Assembly: GCA_002067635.1 (NCBI GenBank) | Contig: MVRB01000019.1 | Location: 1 to 5,465, forward strand | Reading direction: 5' to 3' | Source: Methanomassiliicoccales archaeon PtaU1.Bin030 | GTDB lineage: Archaea; Thermoplasmatota; Thermoplasmata; Methanomassiliicoccales; Methanomassiliicoccaceae | DNA: 5,465 nucleotides | In this document: piece by piece, positions 4,755 through 5,465 of the stretch | Layout: each line of letters opens with the position of its first letter | Numbering within the stretch: position 1 is the first letter of the stretch | Made by a program: the position numbers and the translations under genes | The notes under the pieces: generated by a model | Seen by the model: the letters and a program-made list of their open reading frames with translations, nothing else | Told to the model about the DNA's origin: nothing | The model's database searches: none

Positions 4755-5465
4755 ATGCGAAGTGTCAAGGTTCCCATTCGAACGATACGAAGACGTACGG
4801 ATAACCTATTGTGGAAGCATTGGCCACGTCAAGTGATCACTATAGAGCATCCTGGTCCACGCGCTCTCTTCAGCTACCTGCACAGGCCTCTGATCTGGAG
4901 GCCCAACGATGATAGGTTCAACCGCCATAGCAACTACTGGGAGAGCGTACAGATCGCGAGAATGATCGCGTCCTACGGCTATGCGGTGGATGCCATCGAC
5001 CTCTTCGATTCCGCCTTCCAGCCGCAGGCGCCATACGAGGTAATATTCGACACCAGCACCAATCTCCAGCGCCTCTCTCCCCTAATACCTAATGCTATCA
5101 AGCTTTACCACATGACCGGCTCGTATGGGCGGTTCCAGAATGCTGCCGAGGGCAGGAGGGCGGCCGAGTTCGAGGAGAGGACCGGTGTCCGCTATTCGCT
5201 GAAGAGGGCTGTCAAGGACCCGGAGGCCACTGACCGCTCCATGCAGCTCGCCGACCGCTGTTCGTTAATCGGTAACTTGACCACCCTGAGCACCTTCCCC
5301 GAGGAGGTCAGGAGCAAGACCACTCTGGTGACCGTCTCGTCCTCCCCGGGGCATATCAAACCGCCTTCAGCCCTGGTACCGGCCTCAAGGGAGTTCCTGT
5401 GGTTCTTCGGCGCGGGAGCGGTGCACAAGGGTTTGGACCTGGTCCTGGAGGCCTTCCGCAGGATG
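4755..5465 (+). CDS. GT-B fold glycosyltransferase, N-terminal part (runs off the right edge)
   Basis: An open frame of 237 codons runs without interruption from an ATG at 4755 to the end of the window. After a basic N-terminal segment (about 26 residues) come ITIEHPGPRALFSYLHRPL (28-46), DRFNRHSNYWESVQIARMI (53-71), IFDTSTNLQRLSPLIPNAIK (97-116), LYHMTGSYGRFQNAAE (117-132), CSLIGNLTTLSTFPEE (169-184), and EFLWFFGAGAVHKGLDLVLE (213-232). The last segment is the first strand-helix of the C-terminal Rossmann domain, where GT4-type enzymes have 'fGr...KG.dlll.Af'. The order and spacing match GT-B glycosyltransferases of polysaccharide loci; the donor-binding C-terminal half lies outside the window. 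AAGGA (4742-4746) lies eight bases before the ATG as a weak Shine-Dalgarno site. GTG at 4833 is an alternative start, at the point where the conserved part begins. Transcription is divergent from the preceding glycosyltransferase gene. Confidence 0.78.
   Translation, partial: MRSVKVPIRTIRRRTDNLLWKHWPRQVITIEHPGPRALFSYLHRPLIWRPNDDRFNRHSNYWESVQIARMIASYGYAVDAIDLFDSAFQPQAPYEVIFDTSTNLQRLSPLIPNAIKLYHMTGSYGRFQNAAEGRRAAEFEERTGVRYSLKRAVKDPEATDRSMQLADRCSLIGNLTTLSTFPEEVRSKTTLVTVSSSPGHIKPPSALVPASREFLWFFGAGAVHKGLDLVLEAFRRM

Noticed and set aside
4676..4804. 42-codon + strand frame beginning just after the TATA-like box, with a stretch faintly like the start of a LysR regulator
   Set aside because: It overlaps the right-edge glycosyltransferase start, has no ribosome binding site, overlaps the promoter element, and is too short for any such regulator; the likeness is best taken as chance.
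1..5465. CRISPR arrays, tRNA/rRNA genes, insertion sequences, transposase or integrase genes, toxin-antitoxin or defence modules
   Set aside because: No regularly spaced repeats, no cloverleaf-like segment with conserved T-loop, and no protein with transposase, nuclease or toxin motifs was seen on either strand.

Overview
The window looks like part of an archaeal chromosome, possibly a moderately GC-rich member of the Thermoplasmatota such as a Methanomassiliicoccales relative. The evidence is indirect: AT-rich TATA-like boxes sit about 25-35 bases before several starts, Shine-Dalgarno sites are weak or missing at several starts, a small winged-helix regulator of archaeal style is present, and T-rich tracts follow two of the + strand genes. 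No rRNA or other taxonomic marker is present, so this assignment is an inference.

Layout. Bases 2-124 hold the last 40 codons of a SufB/SufD-type Fe-S cluster assembly protein, followed by a T-rich terminator. A non-coding stretch (125-413) carries two inverted repeats and a good BRE/TATA element ahead of a winged-helix transcriptional regulator (414-860). A hairpin plus T-run (907-939) separates that gene from a convergent VOC/glyoxalase-fold protein (971-1393, minus). An AT-rich divergent spacer (1394-1506) then leads into a polysaccharide locus: a left-handed beta-helix acyltransferase (1507-2079, +), a DegT/perosamine-synthase-type aminotransferase (2154-3263, +), a convergent GT-B glycosyltransferase (3276-4541, minus, only 12 bases from the aminotransferase), and a second, divergently transcribed GT-B glycosyltransferase that runs off the right edge (4755 onward, +).

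How the genes fit together. The aminotransferase most resembles enzymes that transfer an amino group to a nucleotide-linked 4-keto-6-deoxyhexose (GDP-perosamine synthase type). The neighbouring hexapeptide acyltransferase could acylate the resulting amino sugar or another sugar hydroxyl, and the two glycosyltransferases would add sugars to a growing surface glycan. The nucleotide-sugar dehydratase, the polymerase and the export genes are not in the window and may lie to the right. The left part (SufBD, regulator, VOC protein) has no obvious link to glycan synthesis, so the locus boundary probably lies near 1394-1506.

I do not see a clearly new system, CRISPR array, mobile element, tRNA or rRNA. 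The most useful points for follow-up are the TACGGG-GAA-CCCGTA inverted repeat beside the regulator's promoter, the acyltransferase/aminotransferase pairing, and the start correction for the minus-strand glycosyltransferase.
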